A stretch of 64,000 bases of DNA, from assembly GCF_000829445.1 (NCBI RefSeq), contig NZ_JXRQ01000018.1, positions 1 to 64,000 on the forward strand. Reading direction: 5' to 3'. Made by a program: the position numbers and the translations under genes. Positions 36,500 to 45,286 of the stretch are shown one piece after another. The notes beneath the pieces were generated by a model that saw only the letters and a list, made by a program, of their open reading frames with translations, had not been told where the DNA came from and did no database searches. This DNA is from Jeotgalibacillus alimentarius. Its GTDB lineage: Bacteria > Bacillota > Bacilli > Bacillales > Jeotgalibacillaceae. Position 1 is the first letter of the stretch. The number at the start of each line of letters is the position of its first letter.

Positions 36500-37429
36500 A
36501 TGGAAACAAGAATGAAAAGAAGAAAAAAGAAACTTAGAAAAGGCAGAGCTTTTCTTACATTGATGATCATAATCTTTCTTGCTGTTGCCGGTTACGCAGG
36601 CAGCCAATACTGGTCAGGCTATCAGTCAGCAAAGGGTTCCGCGCAGGAGATGCACCAGGGGGAAGAGTTTGAACGCTCTACGCCTGAAAATGGAAAGAGA
36701 AACATTTTGTTAATTGGTGTAGACAGCAGAGGAGAAGAACAGTCAAGGTCTGATACAATGATGATTGCGCAGTGGGATCATGAGACGGATACGATTAAAC
36801 TCGTCTCTTTAATGCGTGATATCTATGCAGAAATTCCTGGTTACGGGCCGTATAAATTAAACACGGCTTTTTATCTTGATGGTCCGGAACTTTTAAGGAA
36901 AACAATTGATACTAATTTTGATATTCCTATTCATGATTATATGATCGTAGATTTCAAGGCGTTTGAAACGGCTGTAGATACGATCGCGCCAGATGGTGTT
37001 CCGATCAATGTTGAAAAAGCAATGTCTGAGAAAATCGGTGTATCTTTAGAGGCTGGAGAACAGAAGTTAAACGGCCAGGAGCTTTTGGGTTATGCGAGAT
37101 TCAGAGCTGACAGTGAGGGTGACTTTGGAAGAGTGGACCGTCAGCAGCAGGTCATAGAAGCTCTGATTGATCACTCTCTCAGTGTATCTTCTATTACAAG
37201 AGCACCAAAAACAATCGGTTCAGTACAGCCTTATCTTGAAACCAGTTTGTCAGAGACAGCAAAATTAAAGTTGTTCTCAAGCGTGCTTTTCAGTGGCGGA
37301 GGGGAAGTTGAGAGATTAACAGTTCCTGTTGAAGGCTCGTACTCAACACCAAGATACGAAGGAGCCGGTGCAGTACTTGAACTGGACTGGGCGGCGAATC
37401 AGGAAGCCATCAAAAACTTTCTTAAGTAA
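36500..37429 (+). CDS. LytR-CpsA-Psr family wall-polymer ligase
   Basis: A single-pass membrane protein with a basic cytoplasmic N-terminus, one helix (about 17-36) and an extracellular LCP domain. Family residues are visible: NILLIGVDSR, RSDTMM, SLMRDIYAEIPG and RFRADSEGDFGRVDRQQQVI. LCP proteins attach teichoic acids or other glycopolymers to peptidoglycan. AGGAGG precedes the ATG. 309 residues is typical; the polymer is undetermined. Confidence 0.9.
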   Translation: METRMKRRKKKLRKGRAFLTLMIIIFLAVAGYAGSQYWSGYQSAKGSAQEMHQGEEFERSTPENGKRNILLIGVDSRGEEQSRSDTMMIAQWDHETDTIKLVSLMRDIYAEIPGYGPYKLNTAFYLDGPELLRKTIDTNFDIPIHDYMIVDFKAFETAVDTIAPDGVPINVEKAMSEKIGVSLEAGEQKLNGQELLGYARFRADSEGDFGRVDRQQQVIEALIDHSLSVSSITRAPKTIGSVQPYLETSLSETAKLKLFSSVLFSGGGEVERLTVPVEGSYSTPRYEGAGAVLELDWAANQEAIKNFLK

Positions 37430-37431
37430 TG

Positions 37432-37467
37432 AAAAACGCAGTGCCATCATGAAGGCACTGCGTTTTT
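37432..37467. terminator. Bidirectional terminator after the LCP gene
   Basis: AAAAACGCAGTGCC pairs with GGCACTGCGTTTTT around an 8-nt loop. Confidence 0.93.
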
Positions 37468-37469
37468 AT

Positions 37470-37625
37470 CTATAACTTTTTCCTGCCGGTAATAAGATTG
37501 TAGATGATTAAGATGATTGCGATAATAATTAATACATGTATAATACCACCTGCGATATCCAATAGCAGTCCAACAAGCCATACTACGATTAAAATAACGA
37601 TAATCCACCATAATATTCTCATCAT
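37470..37625 (-). CDS. lmo0937-family small membrane protein
   Basis: 51 residues with two near-continuous hydrophobic helices (IVILIVVWLVGLLLDIAG and HVLIIIAIILIIYNLI) and a basic tail GRKKL. The layout fits the lmo0937 family of tiny membrane proteins. The ATG at 37625 follows AAGGGGTG. Family members are often stress-induced; no mechanism is known. Confidence 0.75.
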   Translation of the reverse strand: MMRILWWIIVILIVVWLVGLLLDIAGGIIHVLIIIAIILIIYNLITGRKKL

Positions 37626-37793
37626 GTGCTGTCACCCCTTTCATATGCTAATCGTTTATAATCATTATTTACCCTGAGAGTGTGATACTAATCCAACATG
37701 TGAAAAAAAATTAAAATATGCGGTTTTATGGCAGTAAGATCATATGTTCGGTATAATGGATTGATACTGAAATAGAGAAAAGGATGAAACGTT

Positions 37794-38423
37794 ATGAAGG
37801 GTGCATCACATGCGCTGGTTGGTACAGCAATCGGCCTTGGAACTGCTGTTTATTATAATATGGAGCCGGCAGCAACCGGTCTTGCTATGCTGCTTGGCAG
37901 TACAGCAGCTCTTGCGCCGGATCTCGATACAAATGGAAGATTGTCGAACAGGATTTCACTGCACCGCAAGTGGCTGTGGTATACACTGTCTGCAATCGGT
38001 GTGTTAATTGGGATATACAGTCTGATTTCACTTGCAGGGTTATATAAAGCTGGAGGAATCATTACCGCACTGACATTAATCATTGCGCCGAGATACTTAA
38101 TTAAGCAGCGATTTATGGTGATGCTGTCTGGTATGACAGTAGGCTTACTTGGATGGTTTTACACAGAGTACTGGCTGATTTATTTCGGGCTGTTTACAAT
38201 CGCCAGTTCTTTGCTGCCACACAGAGGGCTGACACACTCCGCTGCAGGTCTGCTGGTATTTACATATATTGCGCATACACTGGAAGGAAGGCTTCAGATA
38301 GAAGGTATCACTGCAGTCTGCGCACTGGCTTATTTGAGTCATTTACTACTGGATATGAAAGTGCTTCCCTTTAATAAAAAAGGGGTAAAATGGCTGCTGC
38401 CGTTTTACAGCAGGGAGTTTTAA
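37794..38423 (+). CDS. YdjM/DUF457-type membrane metal-dependent hydrolase
   Basis: A 209-residue membrane protein. The N-terminal MKGASHALVGTAIG, DLDTNGRLSNR and later HRGLTHS supply the His and Asp pattern of the DUF457 (YdjM-like) putative metal-dependent hydrolases. Several helices follow. No ribosome site stronger than GGATG is visible before the ATG. Substrate unknown. Confidence 0.8.
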   Translation: MKGASHALVGTAIGLGTAVYYNMEPAATGLAMLLGSTAALAPDLDTNGRLSNRISLHRKWLWYTLSAIGVLIGIYSLISLAGLYKAGGIITALTLIIAPRYLIKQRFMVMLSGMTVGLLGWFYTEYWLIYFGLFTIASSLLPHRGLTHSAAGLLVFTYIAHTLEGRLQIEGITAVCALAYLSHLLLDMKVLPFNKKGVKWLLPFYSREF

Positions 38424-38529
38424 CGTTTATAAAAGTGGTATGCAGTGGTAAACTGTTACCATAAACCGTTTCAGGTCGAAGCGCTTTGGGTATGAACATT
38501 AATACTCGCATGTTAAAAGGAGTTTGATT

Positions 38530-39366
38530 ATGACACTATCTCAGGAAAAAAGAATACAACTGCATGAATTTAACAATTTAACAAAGTCATTGAGCTTTAA
38601 TATGTATGACGTATGCTACACAAAGTCAAAACAGGAAAGAGAAGCATACATTGCCTATATTGATGAACAATATAATGCAGACAGACTGACAAAAATACTG
38701 ACAAATGTAGCAGATATTATAGGTGCACACGTACTGAACGTCGCAAAACAGGATTATGTTCCACAGGGAGCCAGTGTGACCATTCTGGTTTCAGAAGGAC
38801 CAATCGTTGAAGTGCCTACAGAGAATTTTGAGGAATCACCGGGTCCGCTGCCATCAACAGCAGCACTGCACTTAGATAAAAGTCACATTACTGTCCATAC
38901 GTATCCTGAATATCATCCGCACGAGGGGATCAGTACGTTCAGAGCTGACATTGACGTATCAACATGCGGTGAAATTTCGCCGTTAAAAGCGTTGAATTAC
39001 CTGATTCATTCATTTGATACTGATATTATGACAATGGACTACAGAGTACGCGGCTTTACACGGGACGTTGACGGCCATAAGCTGTTTATTGACCATGATA
39101 TCAATTCGATTCAAAACTTTATTCCAGCAGGGATTAAAGAAGATTATGACATGATTGATGTAAATGTATATCCGGAAAACATTTTCCATACGAAGTGTAA
39201 ATTGAAAGATTTTGATCTGAACAATTATTTGTTCGGGTATAAAAAAGATTCATTAACTGAAGATGAAGCTTCAGATATTACTGATAAACTGAAAATAGAA
39301 ATGGATGAAATCTTTTACGGTAAAAATATGCGCGCGCATCCGAGAGATCCGTCCAGAAATGAATAA
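38530..39366 (+). CDS. speD: S-adenosylmethionine decarboxylase proenzyme, long (E. coli) type
   Basis: SpeD makes decarboxylated SAM, the aminopropyl donor for spermidine. Self-cleavage before Ser118 in [14 protein letters not shown] creates the pyruvoyl cofactor. The later Cys in [17 protein letters not shown] is also conserved. At 278 residues it is the E. coli SpeD type, not the 126-residue SpeH type of B. subtilis. ATG 38530 follows AAGGAG. No spermidine synthase is nearby. Confidence 0.92.
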   Translation: MTLSQEKRIQLHEFNNLTKSLSFNMYDVCYTKSKQEREAYIAYIDEQYNADRLTKILTNVADIIGAHVLNVAKQDYVPQGASVTILVSEGPIVEVPTENFEESPGPLPSTAALHLDKSHITVHTYPEYHPHEGISTFRADIDVSTCGEISPLKALNYLIHSFDTDIMTMDYRVRGFTRDVDGHKLFIDHDINSIQNFIPAGIKEDYDMIDVNVYPENIFHTKCKLKDFDLNNYLFGYKKDSLTEDEASDITDKLKIEMDEIFYGKNMRAHPRDPSRNE

Positions 39367-39390
39367 CCCGCGATATGCGGGTTATTTTTT
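39362..39390 (+). terminator. Terminator after speD
   Basis: The stem AATAACCCGC / GCGGGTTATT is followed by four further T residues. Confidence 0.9.
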
Positions 39391-39412
39391 GCAAAGGGGA
39401 GGATATTTAACA

Positions 39413-39526
<114 letters not shown>

Positions 39527-39528
39527 AA

Positions 39529-39560
39529 AAAATAAAAAGTGCGCAGACACTTTTTATTTT
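39529..39560. terminator. Bidirectional AT-rich terminator
   Basis: AAAATAAAAAGTG pairs with CACTTTTTATTTT. It closes the mini-ORF unit and the convergent YdiK-like gene. Confidence 0.75.
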
Positions 39561-39742
39561 GTTTCTTCATGCATTCGTGCAATCTTATATCTGCGCAGTG
39601 CAATAAAACCATTTACCGCGCTGATGATAATTAAAAATATACCCAAAGCAAAATCACTTTCCAGAAATCTTCTTATACTCCATACTGCGAAAAATACTGC
39701 GAAAATCAGGTTTAGTGCAATCATTGCCGGCTGTACCCTCAT
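39554..39742 (-). CDS. Small two-helix membrane protein (YdiK/DUF4305-like)
   Basis: About 62 residues from ATG 39742 (MRVQPAMIALNL), with two helices (about 6-24 and 32-52) and a basic end. The start MR-x-x-P and size resemble YdiK-type proteins; this is a weak match by eye. AAAGGGGG lies upstream; an ATG at 39751 is also possible. Confidence 0.5.
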   Translation of the reverse strand: MRVQPAMIALNLIFAVFFAVWSIRRFLESDFALGIFLIIISAVNGFIALRRYKIARMHEETK

Positions 39743-39759
39743 CAAAAGCATTTCCCCCT

Positions 39760-40179
39760 TTATTTAACAGTAAGCGCAGAAAGTCCTTTTTCATGAATAA
39801 GCTGATGGTATTTTTCTTCCAGCTGAATTAATATGTCAATTGCTTCATTCTCAGACACAGTCCCGCTCATGATTTCTTTTTCAAGATCGTTTCTTGCAAG
39901 TACTGCTGCGATCTGATCCTCCAAAATTGCATTTTCATAATTTCTGAGGTGTATTGATTCCTCTGACTCCATCTTTAGCGTTGGCATAAATACCCCGTCA
40001 TGCTGTTCGATCAGGTCCTCTGATTCAAATGCCTGGTGATAAGAATATAACTTCTGTTCAGCATCTATAAAAGACTTGCTGTGATCTTTTGTTTCTTTCA
40101 TGGAATGCTTAACCATATCTGCAAGATAAACTGCCCTAAGAAGCTCACGGTATTGTTCTTTTGTCAGATCCAGCTTCAT
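39760..40179 (-). CDS. Conserved protein of unknown function coupled to cvfB
   Basis: A 139-residue soluble, helical and acidic protein (MKLDLTKEQYRELLRAVYLAD at the start). The ATG follows TGGAGATC and overlaps the cvfB stop by 4 nt, so it is translated with cvfB. I do not recognise a family. Confidence 0.65.
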   Translation of the reverse strand: MKLDLTKEQYRELLRAVYLADMVKHSMKETKDHSKSFIDAEQKLYSYHQAFESEDLIEQHDGVFMPTLKMESEESIHLRNYENAILEDQIAAVLARNDLEKEIMSGTVSENEAIDILIQLEEKYHQLIHEKGLSALTVK

Positions 40180-41057
40180 GATCTTTGATCTCCATTATGC
40201 TGAACAAGATAAGTTTCCCCGTCTTTTTGAACGATTTTCTTTTCTTTATAAAGCCTTCCGAGTGCACGTTTGAAAGATGCTTTACTCATATTAAAAATCA
40301 TTTTGATCTCATCCGGTGTGCTTTTATCTCCAAAAGGCATGCTGCCGCCGCGGCTAAGCAGGTAATCGAAAATCACTTCTGAATCTTCATCCATCTTGTC
40401 CTGTTTACGGGGAAGCAGTGACCCGTTTAGCGTACCATCGTCTTTCACGCCGATTATGCGTACCGTAATATCCTGACCAAGTCTCGGCTCGCTTTTTCTT
40501 TCGCTTTCATGTATAAAACAGCGATAGCCTTCTTCAGTCAGTACAAACGTACCGACTCTAAGCAAACGATATGGTCTGCCTTTCAGTTCCTTGTTATGAA
40601 GATCCTCATCAGCACGCTCTGACAGTACCTGCACTACTTCTTCAGTAGCAAGTCTTCCAAACATTTGGCCGGATAGATCAGTTCTCAATGTGATATAGAG
40701 ATAATCTCCCGCTTCAGGCCAGACGTGTTCAACTGCCGGAAGATCTTCAGGCAGCACGGTTACTTCACGGGAAATGCCGATATCAAGCGCCGCTCCATCA
40801 CGTTCATTCACTTTAATCACTCTTGCCCATCCATATACGCCTTTTCGGATTTCCGGAATCATTGTTGATGCTGTTAATCTTCCTCTTCTGTCAGGGTATA
40901 CAAAAAACTCTCTCGTATCGCCTTCTTGAATGTCTTCATGAATCTCTGAATCATTGATTGGAATTTCTTCATCGCCACGCAGCAGATAAAAACCAAATGA
41001 TGTTTGACTGCCTACTGTTAATTTCTGTACTGTTCCGCCTATTGATTGTTCACTCAT
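40176..41057 (-). CDS. cvfB: S1-domain RNA-binding protein CvfB (YitL)
   Basis: The 293 residues contain three S1-like OB-fold repeats and a C-terminal winged-helix (FNMSKASFKRALGRLYKEKKI), the plan of staphylococcal CvfB and B. subtilis YitL. Segments such as VYGWARVIKVNERDGAALDIG and GQDITVRIIGVKDDGTLNGSL are typical. It binds RNA and affects virulence-factor expression in S. aureus. ATG 41057 follows AGGAGG; an upstream in-frame start lacks one. Confidence 0.92.
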   Translation of the reverse strand: MSEQSIGGTVQKLTVGSQTSFGFYLLRGDEEIPINDSEIHEDIQEGDTREFFVYPDRRGRLTASTMIPEIRKGVYGWARVIKVNERDGAALDIGISREVTVLPEDLPAVEHVWPEAGDYLYITLRTDLSGQMFGRLATEEVVQVLSERADEDLHNKELKGRPYRLLRVGTFVLTEEGYRCFIHESERKSEPRLGQDITVRIIGVKDDGTLNGSLLPRKQDKMDEDSEVIFDYLLSRGGSMPFGDKSTPDEIKMIFNMSKASFKRALGRLYKEKKIVQKDGETYLVQHNGDQRS

Positions 41058-41164
41058 ATAAAATGCCTCCTGAAATCTAAAATAACTGATTAACTGTACC
41101 ACAAATGTTAGTCCTGTTACAGGTAAGTATAGCGTTGTTAGATTATTTTTAACAGAAAGAACTC

Positions 41165-41191
41165 AAAAAAACACCGGCAATTCACCGGTGT
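41165..41191 (-). terminator. Terminator after the padR gene
   Basis: The stem ACACCGG / CCGGTGT is followed on the minus strand by seven T residues. Confidence 0.85.
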
Positions 41192-41571
41192 CACTTAAAC
41201 ACTGTATTCAGGATATTCTGTATAATCCGCTTCTGTTCTTCAAATAACGGAAGAAATTGCTTTTTCATAACTTCAAAAGCGTCTTTTCCCTGGTCAGTAA
41301 GTGTATACCAGTATACTTTCTGACGTTTGCGCTCATGGGATTTGTAATCTTCACGTCTATTCAGGAGACCTTCTTCAGCCATATCATGCAGTGCGTCTAA
41401 CAGCGTACTTGGTGCAGGTTCCCAGTTACCACCGATCTTTCTGAATTCCGCTTTGAAATGTTCACTGATCATACCGGAGTGTCTGATGGATAACAGGTGT
41501 AATATGTAGAACTTGGTAAACTGTGAAGCACTCATATTTAATGCAAACTTTTTAGGGTTATGCTTACTCAT
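41191..41571 (-). CDS. PadR-family transcriptional regulator
   Basis: A 126-residue winged-helix protein with the PadR pattern: ISEHFKAEFRKIGGNWEPAPSTLLDALHDMAEEGLL (recognition helix region) and the wing YWYTLTDQGKDAFEVM. AGGAGG precedes the ATG. The neighbouring hydrolase (about 100 nt away, same strand, separate terminator) may be a target, but nothing proves it. Confidence 0.85.
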   Translation of the reverse strand: MSKHNPKKFALNMSASQFTKFYILHLLSIRHSGMISEHFKAEFRKIGGNWEPAPSTLLDALHDMAEEGLLNRREDYKSHERKRQKVYWYTLTDQGKDAFEVMKKQFLPLFEEQKRIIQNILNTVFK

Positions 41572-41646
41572 CCAATTCCTCCTGTCTCTTGTGTGAAAAT
41601 GCCCTTTTCAGCACTTGCGATCATATGTTTGCTTTTATTATACAAT

Positions 41647-41672
41647 AAAAGCCTGCACGATTGCAGGCTTTT
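41647..41672 (-). terminator. Terminator after the hydrolase gene
   Basis: AAAAGCCTGCA pairs with TGCAGGCTTTT around a CGAT loop. Confidence 0.9.
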
Positions 41673-41679
41673 ACCAGGA

Positions 41680-42279
41680 CTATAACGATTCATACCACTT
41701 TTTAGCATCATTTACTTCTTCTTCAATCAGCTGGTGCCCGCGGTTATACCATTTAGTCTCCACGTGAGCATCTGCTCCTTTAAGCAGGTCAGTTAAATCT
41801 TTCGTTTCCTCCGGCGGACAAATCGGATCGTTTTCTCCCGCTCCGATAAATACGCTGATCTTACTTAAGTCAGGCAGTTCTTTATCTCTTAACGGAACCA
41901 TCGGATGATGCAGGCTCGCAGCTTTAAGAGAATCACTGTAATGAAACAGCAGGCTACCTGCGATATTAGCACCGTTGGAATAGCCGATTGCGATTACGTT
42001 TTCACGATCAAATGAATATTTTACTGCCGCATCATTTAAAAACTCATGCAGCTCTTGTGTTCTGTGCTTCAGGTCTTCTATATCAAAAACACCTTCACTT
42101 AACCTTTTGAAGAAGCGCGGCATCCCGTTTTCACTAACGTTTCCCCGTACGCTGAGAATACTTGCTTCAGGATCAATCATGTCAGCGATCGGTAACAGGT
42201 CCTGCTCCGTACCTCCAGTGCCGTGTAATAAGAGTAATACAGGTTTTCCTGGCTTTCCTTCATGATAAATATGATGCAT
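41680..42279 (-). CDS. Alpha/beta hydrolase, carboxylesterase type (MhqD-like)
   Basis: A 199-residue esterase-like protein. The oxyanion segment LLLHGTGGTEQDLL, nucleophile Ser in IAIGYSNGANIAG, an acidic residue after GENDPICPPEE and a His in NRGHQL complete the triad. It resembles phospholipase/carboxylesterases such as B. subtilis MhqD, which is induced by quinones. ATG 42279 is preceded by AAAGGCGGAG. Confidence 0.82.
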   Translation of the reverse strand: MHHIYHEGKPGKPVLLLLHGTGGTEQDLLPIADMIDPEASILSVRGNVSENGMPRFFKRLSEGVFDIEDLKHRTQELHEFLNDAAVKYSFDRENVIAIGYSNGANIAGSLLFHYSDSLKAASLHHPMVPLRDKELPDLSKISVFIGAGENDPICPPEETKDLTDLLKGADAHVETKWYNRGHQLIEEEVNDAKKWYESL

Positions 42280-42444
42280 AATCATCTCCGCCTTTCAATT
42301 TATTGCTTATGGTCCATTCTATCTCACATGAAAAGATTATTTCAAATTTAAGACTCTTGAACTGAGTGTAATTCGGATATGCATTTCCAAGCAGGTCAAG
42401 AAGTGCTATAATGTATTGATATGTTTTCTTGGAGGGATTATTAA

Positions 42445-44049
42445 ATGATACAAGTATCAGATGTCAGTCTTCGTTTTGGAGACCGCAAACTGTTTGAAGA
42501 TGTGAATATTAAATTTAACCCGGGTAACTGCTACGGATTAATTGGTGCAAACGGCGCCGGAAAATCAACATTCCTGAAAATTCTTTCAGGTGAGCTCGAA
42601 GCGCAGACAGGTCACGTGTCTATGGGACCTGATGAGCGTCTTGCAGTGCTGAAGCAGAACCATTTCGAATATGAAGAAGAAGAAGTATTGAATGTCGTGC
42701 TTATGGGACATACACGCCTGTATGAAGTGATGCAGGAAAAAAATGCGATCTATATGAAAGAAGATTTTTCAGATGAAGATGGCATTAAAGCTGCTGAGCT
42801 TGAAGGTGAATTCGGTGAAATGAACGGTTGGGAAGCTGAGTCTGATGCTGCAATCTTACTTCAGGGACTTGGACTAGGAGAAGACTATTTCCATAAGAAA
42901 ATGTCTGAACTGACAGGCTCTGAAAAAATTAAAGTGCTGCTTGCACAGGCCCTGTTTGGCAAGCCGGATGTTCTTTTACTCGATGAGCCGACTAACGGCC
43001 TTGATATTCAGGCAATACAGTGGCTTGAAGACTTTCTGATTAATTTCGAGAACACTGTCATCGTTGTCTCGCATGACCGTCATTTCCTGAATACAGTATG
43101 TACGCACATTGCAGACCTTGATTTCAGTAAAATTCAGATCTATGTGGGTAACTATGATTTCTGGTATGAGTCAAGTCAGCTTGCACAAAGACTTGTTTCT
43201 GATCAAAACCGTAAGAAAGAAGAAAAAATCAAAGAACTTCAGGCTTTCGTAGCGAGATTCAGTGCAAATGCCTCTAAATCAAAACAGGCAACATCACGTA
43301 AAAAAATGCTTGAGAAAATTACACTCGATGATATTAAACCATCATCACGTAAATATCCTTTTGTGCAATTCGAATTGGAACGTGAAATCGGTAATGATGT
43401 ACTGCAGGTTAAAGACATCTCTAAAACAATTGATGGTGTTAAAGTACTCGATAACGTCAGCTTTACAATGAATAAAGATGATAAAATCGCACTTGCCGGT
43501 ACTGATGAGATTGCTAAAACGACGCTGATGCGTATTCTGATGGGCGAAATTGAGCCTGACAGTGGCAGCTTCAAGTGGGGCGTGACAACGACACAGTCGT
43601 ATTTCCCTCATGATAACTCTTCATACTTTGAAGGTCAGGAATCAGACCTAGTTGACTGGTTAAGACAATACAGTCCTGAAGATGAAAGTGAAACGTTCCT
43701 GAGAGGCTTCCTAGGACGTATGCTATTCTCCGGTGAAGAAGTGAAGAAAAAGCCTTCTGTCCTTTCAGGTGGAGAAAAGGTACGCTGTATGCTGTCAAGA
43801 ATGATGCTGAAAAAGGCCAATGTCCTGCTTCTTGATGAGCCGACGAATCACCTAGACCTTGAATCAATTACAGCATTGAACAATGGCCTGATTAATTATA
43901 AAGGCGCGATGATCTTTACTTCTCATGACCATCAGTTCGTTCAGACAATTGCTAACCGTATTATTGACATTACAGATGGTCATATTACGGACAAGCAGCT
44001 GACTTATGATGAATTTTTAGAGTGGAATAAAGAACGCGTATCATCATGA
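42445..44049 (+). CDS. ABC-F family ATPase (YkpA-like)
   Basis: Two nucleotide-binding domains joined by a linker and no membrane helices: an ABC-F translation-factor-like protein, 534 residues. Domain 1 has GANGAGKST and LLLDEPTNGLD but its signature reads LTGSEK. Domain 2 has LSGGEKVR and LLLDEPTNHLD but its Walker A reads GTDEIAKTT. Thus one composite ATP site is canonical and the other is degenerate. The closest relative by memory is YkpA/YbiT. Role on the ribosome is inferred. GGAGGG precedes the ATG. Confidence 0.88.
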   Translation: MIQVSDVSLRFGDRKLFEDVNIKFNPGNCYGLIGANGAGKSTFLKILSGELEAQTGHVSMGPDERLAVLKQNHFEYEEEEVLNVVLMGHTRLYEVMQEKNAIYMKEDFSDEDGIKAAELEGEFGEMNGWEAESDAAILLQGLGLGEDYFHKKMSELTGSEKIKVLLAQALFGKPDVLLLDEPTNGLDIQAIQWLEDFLINFENTVIVVSHDRHFLNTVCTHIADLDFSKIQIYVGNYDFWYESSQLAQRLVSDQNRKKEEKIKELQAFVARFSANASKSKQATSRKKMLEKITLDDIKPSSRKYPFVQFELEREIGNDVLQVKDISKTIDGVKVLDNVSFTMNKDDKIALAGTDEIAKTTLMRILMGEIEPDSGSFKWGVTTTQSYFPHDNSSYFEGQESDLVDWLRQYSPEDESETFLRGFLGRMLFSGEEVKKKPSVLSGGEKVRCMLSRMMLKKANVLLLDEPTNHLDLESITALNNGLINYKGAMIFTSHDHQFVQTIANRIIDITDGHITDKQLTYDEFLEWNKERVSS

Positions 44050-44056
44050 TCAGACA

Positions 44057-44086
44057 AAAAAACTGCCGGATAGCCGGCAGTTTTTA
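44057..44086. terminator. Bidirectional terminator after the ABC-F gene
   Basis: The stem AACTGCCGG / CCGGCAGTT with A and T runs. Confidence 0.92.
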
Positions 44087-44536
44087 TTTTTGAAATTTTT
44101 TAAGCAGTGCAGGCAGAGTGCCATTTTTCAATACTTTATCTGAAAGCCCTGCAATCTTATTGATGACGCTGAGGCCGTCTTCGTCACCTGCCCAATGATC
44201 TCTGATAATATCAGGTGAAAGATTATTAACAATCGTCTGCAGCACAAAAGATGCAACCACCAGATCATCTATATATCCACCAGGACCAATCAGCCCTTCA
44301 GGAATTAAATCCAGCGGCAGGATAAAATAACTGATCGCACCTGCAACCATCGCTTTATCCTTCCCTGATACTCTCTTATCTCTGACTACCTGAATCAGCA
44401 GGTAAAAGATATCCGGTGCAAATAACAGGTACTTTGCATACTTATGATTTCTGCCTGTTTTATCTTTTAAAAAGTTGTCAATCTTGTTTCTTAGCTTAAA
44501 ATAAAAGTTTTCCTGTTCTTCACGGGTTTGATCCAA
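44084..44536 (-). CDS. DUF1232 (YkvA-like) protein
   Basis: About 150 residues with the DUF1232 core KAMVAGAISYFILPLDLIPEGLIGPGGYIDDLVVASFVL, a membrane-associated helix pair. TTG 44536 lies 7 nt behind AAGGAGGA; a GTG seven codons earlier includes that site. A second, shorter DUF1232 gene lies on the other side of the cold-shock gene. The function is unknown. Confidence 0.8.
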   Translation of the reverse strand: MDQTREEQENFYFKLRNKIDNFLKDKTGRNHKYAKYLLFAPDIFYLLIQVVRDKRVSGKDKAMVAGAISYFILPLDLIPEGLIGPGGYIDDLVVASFVLQTIVNNLSPDIIRDHWAGDEDGLSVINKIAGLSDKVLKNGTLPALLKKFQK

Positions 44537-44614
44537 AGCTGACTCCTCCTTTTGCACGGCAAATGTTCTATGTAACCGGCTCTTATTTCTATCATAAGAC
44601 AGCCGGTATATAAA

Positions 44615-44743
44615 TTACCACCAATATGGTTTTGACTTCGACTCTTCTTTCTTCCCGCTGCGTTCTGATTTTTTCCTCTGGAATTCCCAGAAAGAATCAA
44701 AAGGATGCGGCTTTGTGGACTTGACAGGCTCTTTATCTTTCAT
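44615..44743 (-). CDS. Small basic protein ending in Tyr-Trp-Trp
   Basis: 42 codons starting MKDKEPVKSTKPHPFDSFWE and ending KSKPYWW, preceded by AGGGGGG. The strong ribosome site and a biased, Lys-rich composition support a real gene. It resembles tiny Bacillus proteins of the YqkK type in plan, but I cannot assign it. Confidence 0.6.
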   Translation of the reverse strand: MKDKEPVKSTKPHPFDSFWEFQRKKSERSGKKEESKSKPYWW

Positions 44744-44833
44744 TACCATTCCCCCCTGCTATTAGATTATGCCTGGTCAGACGAAACGTATGGGCACATA
44801 TCTCAGCTCGATGGACTTAGATAATGGAATATG

Positions 44834-44867
44834 AAAAAAACCGCTCTCAGTTAAGAGAGCGGTTTTT
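44834..44867 (-). terminator. Terminator of the cold-shock gene
   Basis: AAAACCGCTCTC pairs with GAGAGCGGTTTT around a 6-nt loop. Confidence 0.93.
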
Positions 44868-44877
44868 ATATCAACAA

Positions 44878-45078
44878 TTACAGTTTTACAACGTTAGCTG
44901 CTTGTGGTCCGCGGTTACCTTCAACCACTTCGAATTCAACCTGCTGGCCTTCGTCAAGAGACTTGAAGCCTTCGCCTGTGATAGCTGAGAAGTGTACGAA
45001 TACGTCGTTTTCTCCTTCAACTTCGATAAATCCGAAACCTTTTTCTGCGTTAAACCATTTTACTGTACCAGTTTTCAT
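44878..45078 (-). CDS. Cold-shock protein (CspA/CspB family)
   Basis: A 66-residue single cold-shock domain. RNA-binding motifs KGFGFIEV and VFVHFSAI are intact, and the start [14 protein letters not shown] is typical. It binds single-stranded nucleic acid and acts as an RNA chaperone. GGAGG precedes the ATG. The leader is about 147 nt long and contains a large hairpin. Confidence 0.97.
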   Translation of the reverse strand: MKTGTVKWFNAEKGFGFIEVEGENDVFVHFSAITGEGFKSLDEGQQVEFEVVEGNRGPQAANVVKL

Positions 45079-45134
45079 AATGAAAAACCTCCAAAAAATA
45101 AATTGACAATATGCAACTTTCCGTAAATAGAAAA

Positions 45135-45190
45135 ATTCACATATTACAAAAAGTACCGTGCTTTCCGATCACTCTTTGTAATATGTGAAT
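45135..45190 (-). promoter_or_regulatory. 16-bp perfect inverted repeat in the cold-shock leader
   Basis: Arms ATTCACATATTACAAA and its complement flank a 24-nt loop. On the coding strand the hairpin is followed by TTTTTC. It lies inside the predicted 5' leader, between the promoter and the csp start. It could be an attenuator or a temperature-sensitive structure. Confidence 0.8.
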
Positions 45191-45231
45191 CTTGTCATGC
45201 AGGTATCATTGCTTATTGACTTGTTACCCTT

Positions 45232-45259
45232 ATTATACAGCCTTTAAGTTGAATGTCAA
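45232..45259 (-). promoter_or_regulatory. Consensus sigma-A promoter of the cold-shock gene
   Basis: On the minus strand TTGACA, 16 nt, TATAAT. Transcription would start near 45225. Confidence 0.85.
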
Positions 45260-45286
45260 ATTAATTAGTTAAAATTTTGCTGAAAA

